This document shows, piece by piece, positions 6,324-11,733 of a stretch of DNA of 16,935 bases (positions are counted from its first letter, which is position 1; every line of letters starts with the position of its first letter). Source of the stretch: Streptosporangiaceae bacterium (lineage in GTDB: Bacteria; Actinomycetota; Actinomycetes; Streptosporangiales; Streptosporangiaceae); contig JASHTQ010000641.1 in assembly GCA_030040475.1 (NCBI GenBank), positions 1 through 16,935 on the forward strand. Reading direction: 5' to 3'. Under the pieces are notes generated by a model, which saw only the letters and a program-made list of their open reading frames with translations, ran no database searches and had not been told where the DNA came from. The position numbers and the translations under genes are program-made.

Positions 6324-7218
6324 TGCCCATCCATTGTGCCAGAGCCTCGCTGCCGCGTCCCGGCTGGCCGCCGCCGCGAACCAACCCGGATTCGGCCCTG
6401 GTCCGCGGGCGCGGGCGAGTGCCGCGAACCACCTCTCGTTCGGCCGAATTCTGTTGAACATCCGCGGCGGCGGCGGGTCGGCGGATCGCCCAGCTCAGCC
6501 GGCCCGGCGGCTGCCTGTCGCGTCGCCAGCCTGGTAGCGTGGACGCGGGCGGAGGGGCCCGCCGTCGAGTGCAGCAGTGCCAACGGTCCCTGTCGGAGGA
6601 CAGGAGGAGGCATGCATGCGCATGAATGTCAACAACGGCGAGGTAATCCCCAGAGCCGAGCGTGTCCTGTACCTCACCCAGTGGCGGGTATGGGAAGAGG
6701 CGGTGCTGGCCAGGCTGGCCCTTACCCGCGGCCTGGCCGCCGCGCCGCTGCTGCCGGCTTCCGACGCGATCTACCTGGTGACCTACGACGGAGAGCACCT
6801 GGGCCACGTACGGCGAGAGGGACCGCGCACACGCGGTGAACGCTGGGTGGCGGTGCCCCTGATGCAGATGCCGCTGGCGGGCTACCACCACAGCGCCGAG
6901 GCCGCGGCGCAAGCCCTGGCCCGTGCCTGCGGCAGGGCATAAGGACCGGCCGGGGCCGATGTTCCTCAGCTCGGGGGACAGCAGGTCCGCCAGCCTGCTG
7001 CAGGGCCAGGGGGCACGCCTGGCTTCGGTCTGTTCCGGCGTCTCGTCCATGACCGCCAGGTAGTCGTCCGGCCCGCTCCAGCGCGGGCACGCGGCGTGCA
7101 GCGGGCACGGGCTGCGCGGCGGCTTGCCCTGTGCCCGGCAGGCCGGCCTCGGACCCGAGCGGTAGGTCATCAGCGCCCGCCACAGCAGCAGCACCTCGTC
7201 GTCGGTCACCTTCGCCAT
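6274..7218 (-). CDS. Cysteine-rich small protein of unknown function; 3' end uncertain
   Basis: The ATG at 7216-7218 has GGGAGG five bases upstream and follows a riboswitch. The first 91 codons, down to about 6946, read like protein: MAKVTDDEVLLLWRALMTY, then four cysteines in PAC, SPCPLHAAC and a later PWPC, then LADLLSPELRNIGPG. The cysteines and histidine could bind a metal. No family is recognised. No stop appears until 6274, but the frame beyond 6946 runs antisense through the convergent 108-residue gene and both leaders and looks random. The true protein may therefore be about 90 residues, with the stop lost by a frameshift or sequence error, or the long tail may be translated. The start is more certain than the end. 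Confidence 0.4.
   Translation of the reverse strand: MAKVTDDEVLLLWRALMTYRSGPRPACRAQGKPPRSPCPLHAACPRWSGPDDYLAVMDETPEQTEARRAPWPCSRLADLLSPELRNIGPGRSLCPAAGTGQGLRRGLGAVVVARQRHLHQGHRHPAFTACARSLSPYVAQVLSVVGHQVDRVGSRQQRRGGQAAGKGQPGQHRLFPYPPLGEVQDTLGSGDYLAVVDIHAHACLLLSSDRDRWHCCTRRRAPPPASTLPGWRRDRQPPGRLSWAIRRPAAAADVQQNSAEREVVRGTRPRPRTRAESGLVRGGGQPGRGSEALAQWMGMGDGAHPGFAAACAAR
6535..6540 (+). promoter_or_regulatory. Putative -10 box (TAGCGT)
   Basis: TAGCGT lies seven bases before the first paired base of the structured leader at 6548, so transcription would begin almost exactly at the riboswitch. No convincing -35 box is visible. Confidence 0.35.
6548..6594 (+). promoter_or_regulatory. Fluoride-type riboswitch, compact variant, before 108-residue gene
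   Basis: GGCGGAGGGGCCCGCC is followed after 16 bases by GCCAACGGTCCCTGTC. The pseudoknot is GGCG/CGCC and P1 is AGGGGCC/GGUCCCU. The P1 3' strand CCUGUC (6589-6594) is complementary to GACAGG (6599-6604), which abuts the AGGAGG ribosome binding site, with a GGAG loop. The two pairings exclude each other, giving a translational switch. The loop bases are of the GGAG/CAACG variant type. Confidence 0.72.
6616..6942 (+). CDS. Riboswitch-controlled small protein of unknown function
   Basis: The 108-residue protein starts MRMNVNNGEVIPRAERVLYL; AGGAGG ends five to six bases before this ATG. Codon use is strongly G/C at third positions, which supports a real gene. I recognise no family. Visible segments are an aromatic N-terminal helix (LYLTQWRVWEEAVL), a probable beta pair (AIYLVTYDGEHLGHVRRE), a WVAVPL strand and an Ala-rich C-terminal helix. 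No signal peptide, membrane segment or metal motif is seen. The fold pattern suggests a small alpha/beta domain. It is directly controlled by a fluoride-type riboswitch. A convergent gene on the other strand has an open frame that continues across it; this strand is the better one in the shared region. Confidence 0.72.
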   Translation: MRMNVNNGEVIPRAERVLYLTQWRVWEEAVLARLALTRGLAAAPLLPASDAIYLVTYDGEHLGHVRREGPRTRGERWVAVPLMQMPLAGYHHSAEAAAQALARACGRA

Positions 7219-7247
7219 CCGGTCCTCCCTGCCGTCGGCGCGAACCT

Positions 7248-7298
7248 GGCAGGGACCGTTGGCGGGCATCCTCCGCGAATCAGGCGGGCCCCTCCGCC
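7248..7298 (-). promoter_or_regulatory. Fluoride-type riboswitch, variant, before cysteine-rich gene
   Basis: On the minus strand GGCGGAGGGGCCCGCC is followed by a short variable part and CGCCAACGGTCCCTGCC. The pseudoknot and P1 are as in the copy at 7404. The P1 3' strand UCCCUGCC is perfectly complementary over eight bases to GGCAGGGA (7226-7233), which contains the ribosome binding site. This is the clearest case of a mutually exclusive helix in the window and predicts translation on ligand binding. TAACGT (7308-7313, minus strand) is a possible -10 box. Confidence 0.75.
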
Positions 7299-7403
7299 TT
7301 GACCCCCACGTTACCGCTCGTCGCCGTGATGGCGCCGCTCGTCGGGGCACCGGCCGGCGCGCTTTACTGGCTCGCGGCAGCATGCCATCCTGTGAGTGGG
7401 TGC

Positions 7404-7451
7404 GGCGGAGGGGCCCGCCGTTAAGCGCGGTCATCGCCAACGGTCCCTGCC
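7404..7451 (+). promoter_or_regulatory. Fluoride-type riboswitch, variant, before SatP gene
   Basis: GGCGGAGGGGCCCGCC (7404-7419) and CGCCAACGGTCCCTGCC at the 3' end form the same pseudoknot and P1 as the copy at 7248 on the other strand. Unlike the other copies it is followed at once by an intrinsic terminator (7458-7477). The next good gene start is 263 bases further on. Confidence 0.75.
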
Positions 7452-7457
7452 CTAGCG

Positions 7458-7477
7458 GGCGGGAGGCCGCCTTTTTT
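7458..7477 (+). terminator. Intrinsic terminator or attenuator directly after a riboswitch
   Basis: GGCGG-GAGG-CCGCC forms a tight GC hairpin followed by six T residues (7472-7477). It lies six bases after the aptamer. The upstream CCCTGCCC (7445-7452) can pair with GGGCGGG (7457-7463), which removes the 5' arm of the terminator, so an antiterminator is possible. Since forming P1 would occupy that upstream strand, ligand would favour termination. That sign is inferred from base pairing only. Confidence 0.7.
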
Positions 7478-7717
7478 ATGCAGGACCGTCACACCCGGCT
7501 TGTTGGCACGCCTGGTGGCATTGCCGTCGCGCAGCGTGCCTTCTGCGCCGCCTTCTGTGACGAGCCCGCCGGCATCGGCGAGGCCGTCACGGCGCTCCCG
7601 CCGCCGACGGCCGAACTGCGCGAGGACGGCCTCATCGCCTCTGAGATCCAGCATGTCCCGGCCGGGCAAACCGCGCGGCCGGCACCGCACGAGATAACAG
7701 AGGAGAATGCACTATGA
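7478..7717 (+). CDS. Possible 79-residue leader protein before SatP (doubtful)
   Basis: An open frame starts at ATG 7478, right after the terminator T-run, and ends at TGA 7715-7717, overlapping the SatP start as ATGA. It has moderate third-position G/C and contains two cysteines (AFCAAFC) and a TALPPPTAELREDGL stretch. There is no ribosome binding site before the ATG, and the SatP gene has its own. It may be a leader peptide, a remnant of a gene, or untranslated leader. No homologue is recognised. Confidence 0.25.
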   Translation: MQDRHTRLVGTPGGIAVAQRAFCAAFCDEPAGIGEAVTALPPPTAELREDGLIASEIQHVPAGQTARPAPHEITEENAL

Positions 7718-8352
7718 CGGCATCGGATGCGGTAGGACAGCATTCGACCCAGGACCGGCAGGCACCGGCGCCCGCCGCCCCAGGCGGGATGGCCAATCCG
7801 GCGCCGTGGGCGGTGACCGCGTTCGCCACCACCTCGTTCATGCTCGGCATGTTCCAGACCGGGGAGCTGAACGCCAAGGGAATTCCGATCGTGCTGCCCG
7901 CGGCGTTCTTCTTCGGCGGCCTGGTGCAGATCATCGTCGCGATCTTGGAGTTCGCCCGCGGCAACCTGTTCGGCGGTGCGGTGTTCGGCACCTACGGGCC
8001 GTTCTGGGTGATGTTCGGCGCGTTTGAAACTATCTACGTGGGCGGTGTGCCGGTCGCTCAGCTCGGCTCGGCGACGAGCCTGTTCCTTGCCGTGTTCGCG
8101 GTGGTCACCTTCTACCTCGCGGTTGCCTCGCTGCGCACCGACCTGGTGCTGACGGTGATCATCTGGCTGATCTTCGTCGGGCTCGTGCTGCTGTCGATCG
8201 GCGCGGGCGCCAACCAGGCCAACATCACCAAGGCGGGCGGCTGGGTGGTGCTCGTCTTCGCGGTGCTGGCCTGGTACCACGCGGCCGGGGACATCATCGA
8301 GTCCACGTTCGGCCGCAAACTCCTCCCGTTCGGTCCCGCGCCGATCAGGTAG
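7714..8352 (+). CDS. Acetate uptake transporter, SatP/YaaH (GPR1/FUN34) family
   Basis: The 212-residue membrane protein contains the family landmarks MANPAPWAV (the NPAP motif before the first helix) and FFFGGLVQIIVAILEFARGN followed by LFGGAVFGTYGPFW. Six hydrophobic helices can be traced. Family members form hexameric channels for acetate or succinate and other small monocarboxylates. A hydrophilic N-terminal tail of about 25 residues is normal. GAGGAG lies eight bases before the ATG. The gene is downstream of a fluoride-type riboswitch with a terminator, so its expression is likely set by attenuation. Why an acetate channel is in this set is not clear; it could leak or pass small anions or weak acids, which is speculation. 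Confidence 0.87.
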   Translation: MTASDAVGQHSTQDRQAPAPAAPGGMANPAPWAVTAFATTSFMLGMFQTGELNAKGIPIVLPAAFFFGGLVQIIVAILEFARGNLFGGAVFGTYGPFWVMFGAFETIYVGGVPVAQLGSATSLFLAVFAVVTFYLAVASLRTDLVLTVIIWLIFVGLVLLSIGAGANQANITKAGGWVVLVFAVLAWYHAAGDIIESTFGRKLLPFGPAPIR

Positions 8353-8371
8353 CACCGGCGCCCTTATGACG

Positions 8372-8402
8372 CGCGGGCGGACCTTCACCCAGTCCGCCCG
8401 CG
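8372..8402. terminator. Strong hairpin between convergent genes
   Basis: CGCGGGCGGAC (8372-8382) and GTCCGCCCGCG (8392-8402) form a perfect 11-bp stem with a 9-base loop. It lies 20 bases after the SatP stop and two bases before the end of the minus-strand Nudix gene, so it probably serves both directions. There is no T-run. Confidence 0.65.
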
Positions 8403-8403
8403 T

Positions 8404-8883
8404 TCAGCTGGCACCGTCGGCGACCGCGGTACCGCGCGGACGCCACAGATTGCCCAGGTAGGCAGCGGTACGCGCGCGGCCGGCGTGCAGGCCGCGCAGG
8501 TGCCCGGCCACCGGCGGGCGCAGATCGATCTCGTGCAGCAGGTCGAGCGGGACGAATGCGGCGAAGAGGTTATTTTCCCCCGACTTGAGCAGCTGCCCTG
8601 GCACCGACGGGGTGGCGAGGAAGACAAGGTCCACCGTGTGCAGCCCGGCACGCGGCCCACTGCTTTCGACGACGAACGCGATCCTGGTGGCCTCGACCGC
8701 CAGCCCGGTCTCCTCCAGCGTTTCCCGCCGGGCACAGCTGGCCATGCTCTCGCCCTGCCGCGGCGTGCCTCCTGGCAGCACCCAGTCGTCGCCGCCGTCA
8801 CGGGCCCGGCGGACCAGGAGAACCTTGTGGTCACGGAAGACCACGGCCGAGCAGCGCACGTCGGCGACAGCGGGCTGGTCCAT
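8404..8883 (-). CDS. Nudix hydrolase
   Basis: The 159-residue protein has a full Nudix box, G-x5-E-x7-REXXEEXG, in GGTPRQGESMASCARRETLEETGL, which binds Mg and splits a nucleoside diphosphate linked to another group. It starts MDQPAVADVRCSAVVFRDHK, with a typical strand before the box. The ATG at 8881-8883 has AAGGGG six bases upstream. The substrate cannot be told from sequence. Unlike its neighbours it has no riboswitch-like leader; instead a 24-bp tandem repeat lies directly upstream. It is a single-domain enzyme, unlike the MutT1-like protein at 2630-3547. Confidence 0.87.
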   Translation of the reverse strand: MDQPAVADVRCSAVVFRDHKVLLVRRARDGGDDWVLPGGTPRQGESMASCARRETLEETGLAVEATRIAFVVESSGPRAGLHTVDLVFLATPSVPGQLLKSGENNLFAAFVPLDLLHEIDLRPPVAGHLRGLHAGRARTAAYLGNLWRPRGTAVADGAS

Positions 8884-8891
8884 GAGTACCC

Positions 8892-8939
8892 CTTTCCGTA
8901 TGCGGGTGCGGTCGTCTTTCCGTATGCCGGTGCGGTCGT
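8892..8939. repeat. 24-bp tandem repeat upstream of the Nudix gene
   Basis: Two adjacent 24-bp units (8892-8915 and 8916-8939) differ at one base. Each unit ends, on the gene strand, with GGAAAG, and in the proximal unit this forms part of the ribosome binding site. The duplication therefore copies half of a translation signal. It could be a binding site pair or a recent slippage event. Confidence 0.75.
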
Positions 8940-8990
8940 TCGCCTGGCCGGACGGATGCCCGGCCGGGTGGTCCGTCTAGTCCGTCGGCC

Positions 8991-9692
8991 TCAGGTCGCC
9001 TCGCGCCCGCTGGGATCAACGCCGACATCGATGCTGGGTCTGATGCCGGGATCGATGCTGGGACCGGTGCCGGGACCGGTGCCGGGATCGGTCAGGCGGA
9101 GCCATCCCTCGGCGAACAGCCAGCCGGCGATCACGTCGGCGGGCCAGTGCACGCCCAGGTAGACGCGGCTGGTCCCGACGATGGCCGCGGCCAGCAGCGG
9201 CCATGCCCGGTCGGCCGCGCCGGGCCGGCTGGAGGCACTGGAGCCTCTGGAGGCGCTGGAGGCGCGCATGCCGGCGCCGATCGCCAACGCGGCGAGGGTG
9301 GTGTGCTTGGACGGCAGGCTGAATCCCTCGGGCACGGTCAGCCAGGCTTCCTCCGGCGGGCGCGGCCTCGCGATCACCCGCGACAGCCTGCGCCTGGCGA
9401 AGGCTCCGCTCGCCACCACCAGGCACGGCGCACATGCCCGCCACCAGCCGATCCGCGGCGCCGCGGCGACGCCGGCGGCGCCGAGCAGCGGGTAGACCAC
9501 CTCGGGCTCGGCGAGGGAGCTGACCGCGTGGGCGACCACGATGCCCGCCCGGCTCCGGCGCGCCCTGACGATCTCGAACGCGGCCCGGTCGGCGCGCGCG
9601 AAGCGGTTCTCGCCGCCGATCCGCCAGGCGAGCAGCGCCAGGGCTGCGAACGCCGCCGCGCCGGCAAGCCGCCTGGCCGGCATCAGCGCCAT
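8991..9692 (-). CDS. PAP2-family membrane phosphatase
   Basis: The protein (233 residues from ATG 9692, or 230 from ATG 9683) contains the three phosphatase motifs of the type 2 phosphatidic acid phosphatase family: R-x6-RP in RLSRVIARP, PSKH (usually PSGH) and SRVYLGVHWPAD. The second motif carries a Gly-to-Lys change. Several hydrophobic helices surround them, so it sits in the membrane, with lipid phosphates or undecaprenyl diphosphate as typical substrates. The start overlaps the end of the upstream 118-residue gene (TGATG for ATG 9683), so it is translationally coupled and lies in the riboswitch-controlled operon. The loop before motif 3 and the C terminus carry short in-frame tandem repeats, giving Ser-rich and Pro-Gly-Thr-rich stretches. 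Confidence 0.83.
   Translation of the reverse strand: MALMPARRLAGAAAFAALALLAWRIGGENRFARADRAAFEIVRARRSRAGIVVAHAVSSLAEPEVVYPLLGAAGVAAAPRIGWWRACAPCLVVASGAFARRRLSRVIARPRPPEEAWLTVPEGFSLPSKHTTLAALAIGAGMRASSASRGSSASSRPGAADRAWPLLAAAIVGTSRVYLGVHWPADVIAGWLFAEGWLRLTDPGTGPGTGPSIDPGIRPSIDVGVDPSGREAT
9042..9092. repeat. 12-bp tandem repeats in the PAP2 gene tail
   Basis: About four units of a 12-bp motif close to GATGCCGGGATC or GGTGCCGGGACC encode the DPGTGPGTGPSIDPG-like tail. A second simple repeat of 9 bp (CTGGAGGCG type, four units around 9231-9266) encodes a Ser-rich loop in the same gene. Both are in frame. Confidence 0.6.
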
Positions 9693-10039
9693 GCGCTGTC
9701 GGCCTGCCGTGCGGCCTCGCGCGCCAGGTACGGCATCACGACAACCAGGGCAGTTTCCGCCGAACCGTAGTGGCTGGCGCCGACCCACAGCCGGTAACTC
9801 TCCGGCCGCCCGGTATGGTCCCGCAGCCGGGCCGCGGCGGAGCGGGCCGGCGCCGCGTACGCGGGCACGCCGGCCTCGTAAAGGAGGGCGAGCAACGCCG
9901 ACACGATCCGCTGACTGACCTCGAGGACCGGGGCCCACGCCTCGTCGTCCAGGCCGTTGCCGTAGCCGCCCGGCGGCAGCCACCACAGTCGCCCGGGCCG
10001 CCCGGCCTGCGGCAAGGGCCGTGACACTGATGCCGACAT
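9683..10039 (-). CDS. Riboswitch-controlled 118-residue protein of unknown function
   Basis: The protein starts MSASVSRPLPQAGRPG and continues with LWWLPPGGYGNGLDDEAW, an amphipathic helix (EVSQRIVSALLALLYEAGV), a strand-like YRLWVGASHYGSAETALVVVMPYL and a basic C terminus. I recognise no family; it looks like a small alpha/beta domain and has no signal peptide. GGGAGG lies nine bases before the ATG. It is the first gene after a fluoride-type riboswitch and is coupled to the PAP2 gene downstream (overlap at 9683-9692). A role linked to lipid phosphate turnover or to fluoride stress is possible but only inferred from context. Confidence 0.75.
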   Translation of the reverse strand: MSASVSRPLPQAGRPGRLWWLPPGGYGNGLDDEAWAPVLEVSQRIVSALLALLYEAGVPAYAAPARSAAARLRDHTGRPESYRLWVGASHYGSAETALVVVMPYLAREAARQADSAWR

Positions 10040-10065
10040 TCGGTCCTACCTCCCGCGTTCGGAGA

Positions 10066-10138
10066 GCAGGACCCATCGGCCATCCGGCAGATCTGCGCGG
10101 CTCGATGCCCGCGCAGACCCAGCGGGGTCCACCGCCGG
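10066..10138 (-). promoter_or_regulatory. Fluoride (crcB)-type riboswitch before 118-residue gene and PAP2
   Basis: The minus strand reads GGCGGTGGACCCCGCT, then a perfect 9-bp hairpin UCUGCGCGG/CCGCGCAGA, then GGCCGATGGGTCCTGC. P1 is GGACCC/GGGUCC, perfectly compensated relative to the copy at 3581. The pseudoknot is GGCG/CGCU with a wobble. The P1 3' strand GGUCCU pairs alternatively with AGGACC at 10042-10047, closing a hairpin that contains the GGGAGG ribosome binding site. Confidence 0.8.
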
Positions 10139-10159
10139 GTGAACTGAGTCACCGCCTTC

Positions 10160-10165
10160 ATTCTA
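10160..10165 (-). promoter_or_regulatory. Putative -10 box (TAGAAT)
   Basis: TAGAAT on the minus strand is close to the actinobacterial TANNNT consensus and lies about 22 bases before the riboswitch. No clear -35 box is visible. Confidence 0.45.
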
Positions 10166-10190
10166 GCGCTACGGTGCACCGGCGCCGCGA

Positions 10191-10967
10191 TCAGCCGCCC
10201 GCCCGTCCTATGTCGCGGACCAGGTCCACGCCCAGGATGCGGTCGGCATAGGCGAAGGTCTCGAACCTGGCCCCGGCCGGTACGTCGTCGTCGGGCTCGA
10301 GGCTTCGCAGCAGAGCGAGCGCCGCCGGGGTATCGAGATCGTCGAAGGCGGCCTTGAGCCGGTCTGCGATAAGTGCCGGCGCCGGCCGGGACGGCGACTG
10401 CGCCCATTCGGCGACCCGGTGACGCCAGCGGGCGAGCGTCTGGCGTGCCTGGTCCAGCACGTCCCCGGCGAGGTCGGCCGGCCGGTGATACGGGAAGGAC
10501 AGCATGGCGAGCCGGATCGCGAGCGGGTCCGGCTGGCCGGCCGCCGACTCGCCAAGCGGGTCCGCCTCGCGCGGGCGAACCGGGCCTATCCGCACGACGA
10601 GTCCGTCCTGGTCGCCGCCGGAGCCGGCATCGTCGCCGATCAGGTGCACGTCCAGCGGGCCGCCCAGCGACGCCGGGGCCTCGCCCGGGCCGGCGCGCAC
10701 CGCCGGCGGGTGGATGTTGAGCGCATCGGCGGCGCGCTCCAGGGCCGCTAGCCGCGCGGGGTCCTGGCCCGCCAGCGCGGTCAGTACCTGCCAGTCGCGC
10801 AGCTCGGCCGTCCTGGCCAGCAGGTCGGCGACGAGCAGGACACGCAACCCGGCCAGGTCTGATCCCCCGGCCGCTTCCGGCACCTGCGCGCACACCCGCA
10901 GCAGCCCACGGCGGCCCGACCTGACCTCGGCGTACGAATCGGTGCGGGTATCCAGCAGACGAAGCAC
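10191..10967 (-). CDS. CysRS/MshC C-terminal-like stand-alone protein
   Basis: With the GTG at 10965-10967 the protein has 258 residues and begins LRLLDTRTDSYAEV. A -10-like TAGCCT ends seven bases before this GTG, so the mRNA is probably leaderless. Parts resemble the helical C-terminal region of cysteinyl-tRNA synthetase and MshC (ALNIHPPA, then PDPLAIRLAMLSFPYHRPADL and QTLARWRHRVAEW), but no HIGH or KMSKS motif is present, so it cannot activate cysteine by the usual route. I believe similar hypothetical proteins occur in actinomycetes but cannot name a role. It is divergent from the DUF3040 gene. A longer frame upstream to 11078 crosses the promoter and is unlikely. Confidence 0.68.
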   Translation of the reverse strand: MLRLLDTRTDSYAEVRSGRRGLLRVCAQVPEAAGGSDLAGLRVLLVADLLARTAELRDWQVLTALAGQDPARLAALERAADALNIHPPAVRAGPGEAPASLGGPLDVHLIGDDAGSGGDQDGLVVRIGPVRPREADPLGESAAGQPDPLAIRLAMLSFPYHRPADLAGDVLDQARQTLARWRHRVAEWAQSPSRPAPALIADRLKAAFDDLDTPAALALLRSLEPDDDVPAGARFETFAYADRILGVDLVRDIGRAGG

Positions 10968-10973
10968 GTTCCC

Positions 10974-10979
10974 TAGGCT
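10974..10979 (-). promoter_or_regulatory. Putative -10 box of a leaderless transcript (TAGCCT)
   Basis: TAGCCT on the minus strand lies seven bases upstream of the GTG at 10967. That spacing would start the transcript at or next to the start codon, and there is no usable ribosome binding site. Confidence 0.45.
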
Positions 10980-11061
10980 AGTGCGCGGCCGCCCGGGCGG
11001 CGCGGCCGCCGGGGTGTCGCGGGCGCTGCGACGGCAGCGGCGGGTCCCGCTTGGGCTGGTA

Positions 11062-11067
11062 TATCCT
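11062..11067 (+). promoter_or_regulatory. Putative -10 box (TATCCT)
   Basis: TATCCT, within GGTATATCCTGG, lies nine bases before the riboswitch at 11076. The same hexamer stands in the same place before the PP2C riboswitch. Confidence 0.45.
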
Positions 11068-11075
11068 GGAGACAT

Positions 11076-11136
11076 CACGCGATGAGGCTCGCGTAAACAC
11101 CCGGATCCTCATTTCGGGCTGATGGCCTCTACCTGT
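11076..11136 (+). promoter_or_regulatory. Canonical fluoride (crcB) riboswitch before DUF3040 gene
   Basis: CGCGATGAGGCTCGCG is followed by TAAACACCCG, a short loop, CGGGCTGATGGCCTCTACC. All landmarks of the crcB motif are present: pseudoknot CGCG/CGCG, GAUG, the AAAC linker, P3 CCCG/CGGG, GCUGAUG, and P1 GAGGCU/GGCCUC followed by UACC. It is nearly identical to the well-studied Thermotoga petrophila aptamer as I remember it. The pseudoknot differs from the GGCG/CGCC of other copies by a compensated pair. The P1 3' strand GGCCUC can also pair with GAGGCC around 11165-11171. Confidence 0.94.
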
Positions 11137-11270
11137 TTCGGCGTCATGGATGCTGCGCGCAGGCGGAGGCCTTCGTGGTGATGTGGGGTTCCGGGCAGGT
11201 CAATCGGGCCAGCCGTGCTCCATGGCGCCGTAACCGATCAAGGTCACGGCGGCGCGATGGAGGAAGCGTC

Positions 11271-11723
11271 ATGAGCCTCAGTGCATGGGAGCAGCAGGCC
11301 CTGGATTCGATCAGGGACGAGCTTACCGGCTCAGATCCCGGGCTGACCCAGCTGCTGGCCAGCTTCACCGAACTGGCGACCGGCGAGGAGATGCCGGCGC
11401 TGGAGAAGGTGCGGACGGGCCTGCGGCGGCCCACGTATCGTCCGCACCGAAGGCAGCGCTCTCGCCGAGGCCTCGCCAGCCGGATCGTACGCGCGATGTG
11501 GCAGCGCCTGGGATTCCGGTGGATGGCGCTGCTGCTGTGGGTGACGATAACGGCCGGACTGATCGCGGTCGGGGTGGCCCTGAGCGCCGGCGGCGGCCAG
11601 GCGGGCAGGTGCACGACGGCGTGGCCGGTGGTCTGCGCCAACCCGGTGCCCGCAACTAGCTCACCTCCGGCCACGCATGACCGCAGCGGCGGCCAGACGC
11701 CGCCGCTCGTCCCGGCCGGCTAA
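11271..11723 (+). CDS. DUF3040 membrane protein
   Basis: The 150-residue protein starts MSLSAWEQQALDSIRDEL, the typical N terminus of DUF3040 proteins (a short amphipathic region followed by a membrane segment). GGAGGA precedes the ATG at 11271. A basic stretch (RPHRRQRSRRGL) comes before one strong hydrophobic helix, WMALLLWVTITAGLIAVGVA (about residues 84-103), followed by a Pro/Ser/Thr-rich tail with two cysteines. The function of the family is unknown. The gene is 135 bases downstream of the canonical fluoride riboswitch, a longer leader than for the other genes. It ends 10 bases before the convergent enolase gene. Confidence 0.82.
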   Translation: MSLSAWEQQALDSIRDELTGSDPGLTQLLASFTELATGEEMPALEKVRTGLRRPTYRPHRRQRSRRGLASRIVRAMWQRLGFRWMALLLWVTITAGLIAVGVALSAGGGQAGRCTTAWPVVCANPVPATSSPPATHDRSGGQTPPLVPAG

Positions 11724-11733
11724 CGCGATCCCG

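Noticed and set aside
6246..6461. N-terminal extension of the GTPase
   Set aside because: It would translate the riboswitch. The ATG at 6245 with GGAGG upstream is in the expected place after it.
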